From contig JALOPA010000009.1 in assembly GCA_025454125.1 (NCBI GenBank), positions 1 through 12,599 of the forward strand: a stretch of 12,599 nt of DNA, in the 5' to 3' direction. Positions 10,894 through 12,599 of this stretch are shown here, in pieces. Under the pieces are notes generated by a model. The model was not told the origin of the DNA. It saw only the letters and a program-made list of their open reading frames with translations, and ran no database searches. The number at the start of each line of letters is the position of its first letter. Position 1 is the first letter of the stretch. The position numbers and the translations under genes are program-made. Source of the DNA: Thermodesulfobacteriota bacterium. Its GTDB lineage: Bacteria > Desulfobacterota > DSM-4660 > Desulfatiglandales > HGW-15.

Positions 10894-12599
10894 TCAGCCT
10901 ACCTTGCGCTGAAGATAGCGCGTTTCCGGCTCGTGAATGGAAGGGAAGTGGTCCTGATCCAGCACATAGGGCGAGACTCCGGTGAGGTCGAAGGATTTTC
11001 TCAATTCGAACTCGGCGCGCTTGCCCTCATTCCACTGCTTGACAGGCCGCAAGTACCCCACGATTCTGGCATAGACCTCTGTCTCGCTGTTGCAGACAGA
11101 GCACCTTTCCTGGTTCCCCTTCAAGTACCCGTGGGAGGGGCAGACGCTGAACACAGGGGAGAGGGTGAAGTAAGGTATGCGGAAACGATGAACGATCTTC
11201 TTGACCAGGCTCTTGACCGATTGCACGTCGGTGATCTGCTCTCCGAGGAAGGCATGGAAAACCGTGCCCCCTGTGTACTTGGTCTGAAGTTCATCCTGGA
11301 GCAGGAGCGCCTCATAGATATCGTGCGTGTGGTTCACCGGAAGCTGGGTGGAGTTGGTGTAGAAGGGAGCCGCTCCCTGCTGGTATTCACGCTCGTTGGC
11401 GCAAAGGATCTCGGGAAACTCCCTTTTGTCGATCATGGCCAGCCGGTAGGAGGTTCCCTCGGCCGGCGTTGCCTCCAGGTTGTAGAGGTCCCCGGTGTCC
11501 TCCTGGAACTCGGACAGGATCCGGCGAATGAAATCCATGACCTTGAGCGCAAAAGCCATGCCTCTTTCGCTTGCGATCCCTGTGCCCAGGAAATTCGTGC
11601 AGGCTTCGTTCATTCCAATGATGCCGATGGTCGAGAAATGGTTTTTCCAGTAGGCTCCCGTGTTCTCTTTTACGTCTTTCAAATAGTACTTCGAGTAGGG
11701 GTAGAGGTTGTTTTCCGTGAAACGCTCGATGACCTTTCGTTTGATCCCCAGGCTCTCCGCCGCCATGCGGATCATCTCTTTCAGCCTGTCAAAAAAATGA
11801 TTCTCATCGGGCGCCAGGTACCCGATTCGGGGCAGATTGATGGTCACAACGCCGATGGAGCCCGTGAGAGGGTTGGCTCCGAAAAGGCCCCCTCCCCGTT
11901 TCATGAGTTCCCTGGTGTCCAACCTGAGTCGACAGCACATGGATCGGGCGTCTTCAGGGGACATGTCGGAGTTCACGAAGTTGGAAAAATAGGGAATGCC
12001 ATATTTGCCGGTCATTCTCCAGAGCATTTCAAGGTTCGGGCTGTCCCAGTCAAAGTCGCGGGAGAGATTGTAGGTCGGGATGGGAAAGGTGAACACCCGG
12101 CCGCTCGCATCTCCTTCGCTCATCACCTCCGCAAAGGCCCTGTTGATCTGATCCATCTCAGCCTGGAACTCGCCGTAGGTTTCTTTCTTTTCCTTGCCGC
12201 CGACGAGCGCGTACTGACTCCTCAGAGAAGAAGGGGCCTGGAGATCCAGGGTGATGTTCGTGAAGGGAGTCTGGAAGCCGACCCGCGTCGGGATGTTGAT
12301 GTTAAAGACAAACTCCTGGAGCGCTTGCTTGACTTCTCGGTAATCCAGGCCGTCGTAACGAACAAAGGGCGCCAGGAGTGTGTCGAAATTCGAGAGGGCC
12401 TGCGCGCCTGCCGCCTCCCCTTGCAGGGTGTAGAAGAAGTTGACGATCTGGCCCAAGGCCGAACGAAGGTGTTTCGGAGGAGAGCTTTCCACTTTCCCCT
12501 CCACACCTCTGAACCCCCGCCTGAGCAGATCTTTGAGATCCCAGCCCACGCAGTACACGGAAAGCATGCTCAGATCGTGAATGTGGAAATCCCCTCGCT
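10894..12599 (-). CDS. nrdD: Anaerobic (class III) ribonucleoside-triphosphate reductase, N-terminus outside window
   Basis: This glycyl-radical enzyme reduces ribonucleotides to deoxyribonucleotides without oxygen. The frame is open to the right edge, and the codons before the internal ATG at 12567 read GDFHIHDLS, a conserved NrdD block. The true start and any N-terminal ATP-cone therefore lie beyond 12599. Visible features are GFQTPFTNITLDL, TFPIPTYNL, the CCRLRLD segment where the substrate-site cysteine is expected, GSIGVVTINLPRIGYLA, GMNEACTNFLG, the zinc-type ligands CPSHGYL and CSVC, and RIVGYLRPV with the glycyl-radical glycine encoded at 11056-11058, then QWNEGK. The C-terminal end is intact. 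It is followed by its activase nrdG. Regulation (for example by NrdR) would lie upstream of the window. Confidence 0.97.
   Translation of the reverse strand, partial: RGDFHIHDLSMLSVYCVGWDLKDLLRRGFRGVEGKVESSPPKHLRSALGQIVNFFYTLQGEAAGAQALSNFDTLLAPFVRYDGLDYREVKQALQEFVFNINIPTRVGFQTPFTNITLDLQAPSSLRSQYALVGGKEKKETYGEFQAEMDQINRAFAEVMSEGDASGRVFTFPIPTYNLSRDFDWDSPNLEMLWRMTGKYGIPYFSNFVNSDMSPEDARSMCCRLRLDTRELMKRGGGLFGANPLTGSIGVVTINLPRIGYLAPDENHFFDRLKEMIRMAAESLGIKRKVIERFTENNLYPYSKYYLKDVKENTGAYWKNHFSTIGIIGMNEACTNFLGTGIASERGMAFALKVMDFIRRILSEFQEDTGDLYNLEATPAEGTSYRLAMIDKREFPEILCANEREYQQGAAPFYTNSTQLPVNHTHDIYEALLLQDELQTKYTGGTVFHAFLGEQITDVQSVKSLVKKIVHRFRIPYFTLSPVFSVCPSHGYLKGNQERCSVCNSETEVYARIVGYLRPVKQWNEGKRAEFELRKSFDLTGVSPYVLDQDHFPSIHEPETRYLQRKVG

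Noticed and set aside
10894..12567. NrdD starting at ATG 12567
   Set aside because: The frame continues upstream to the window edge through the conserved GDFHIHDLS block, so this Met is internal and the gene is truncated by the window.

Overview
The window looks like chromosomal DNA from an anaerobic, moderately GC-rich Gram-negative-type bacterium. The best guess is a sulfate-reducing or syntrophic lineage of Desulfobacterota (former Deltaproteobacteria). That placement is inference. It rests on the class III (oxygen-sensitive) ribonucleotide reductase genes, the two-subunit glycine decarboxylase, the protein style, and spacers filled with short degenerate tandem repeats. No taxonomic marker is present.

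Region 1 (1-7629) is a glycine cleavage locus arranged as a divergon. Leftward genes are lpdA (L protein) and gcvT (T protein, cut by the window edge). Rightward genes are an Lrp/AsnC-family regulator, gcvH, gcvPA, gcvPB and lipA (lipoyl synthase, which makes the cofactor on GcvH). All four catalytic components, a cofactor gene and a probable dedicated regulator therefore sit together. The 153-bp divergent spacer holds a perfect 8-bp inverted repeat whose two arms overlap the -35 elements of both predicted promoters. One regulator dimer could thus control both arms. The regulator's predicted start site lies only 2-3 nt before its ATG, and there is no Shine-Dalgarno sequence, which suggests a leaderless mRNA.

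Region 2 (7630-10074) is an accessory island of two orphan genes pointing at each other: a small TIGR04076-like protein (+) and a multi-pass membrane protein with a GT-C glycosyltransferase look (-). The island is bracketed by two homologous, directly oriented repeat elements. Each element is an array of 8-bp units, a conserved 37-nt core, then the same 8-bp unit inverted. Between the convergent genes lie two strong hairpins built from a CGGACAA/TTGTCCG word. A near-consensus sigma70 promoter drives the membrane-protein gene.

Region 3 (10075-12599, leftward) is nrdD (class III ribonucleotide reductase, N-terminus outside the window) followed by its radical-SAM activase nrdG. A 12-bp perfect inverted repeat starts just after the nrdD stop codon.

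No rRNA, tRNA, CRISPR array, transposase or defence system was seen. The core genes are conventional. The non-obvious content is in the spacers: the divergent operator/promoter and the four tandem-repeat arrays.
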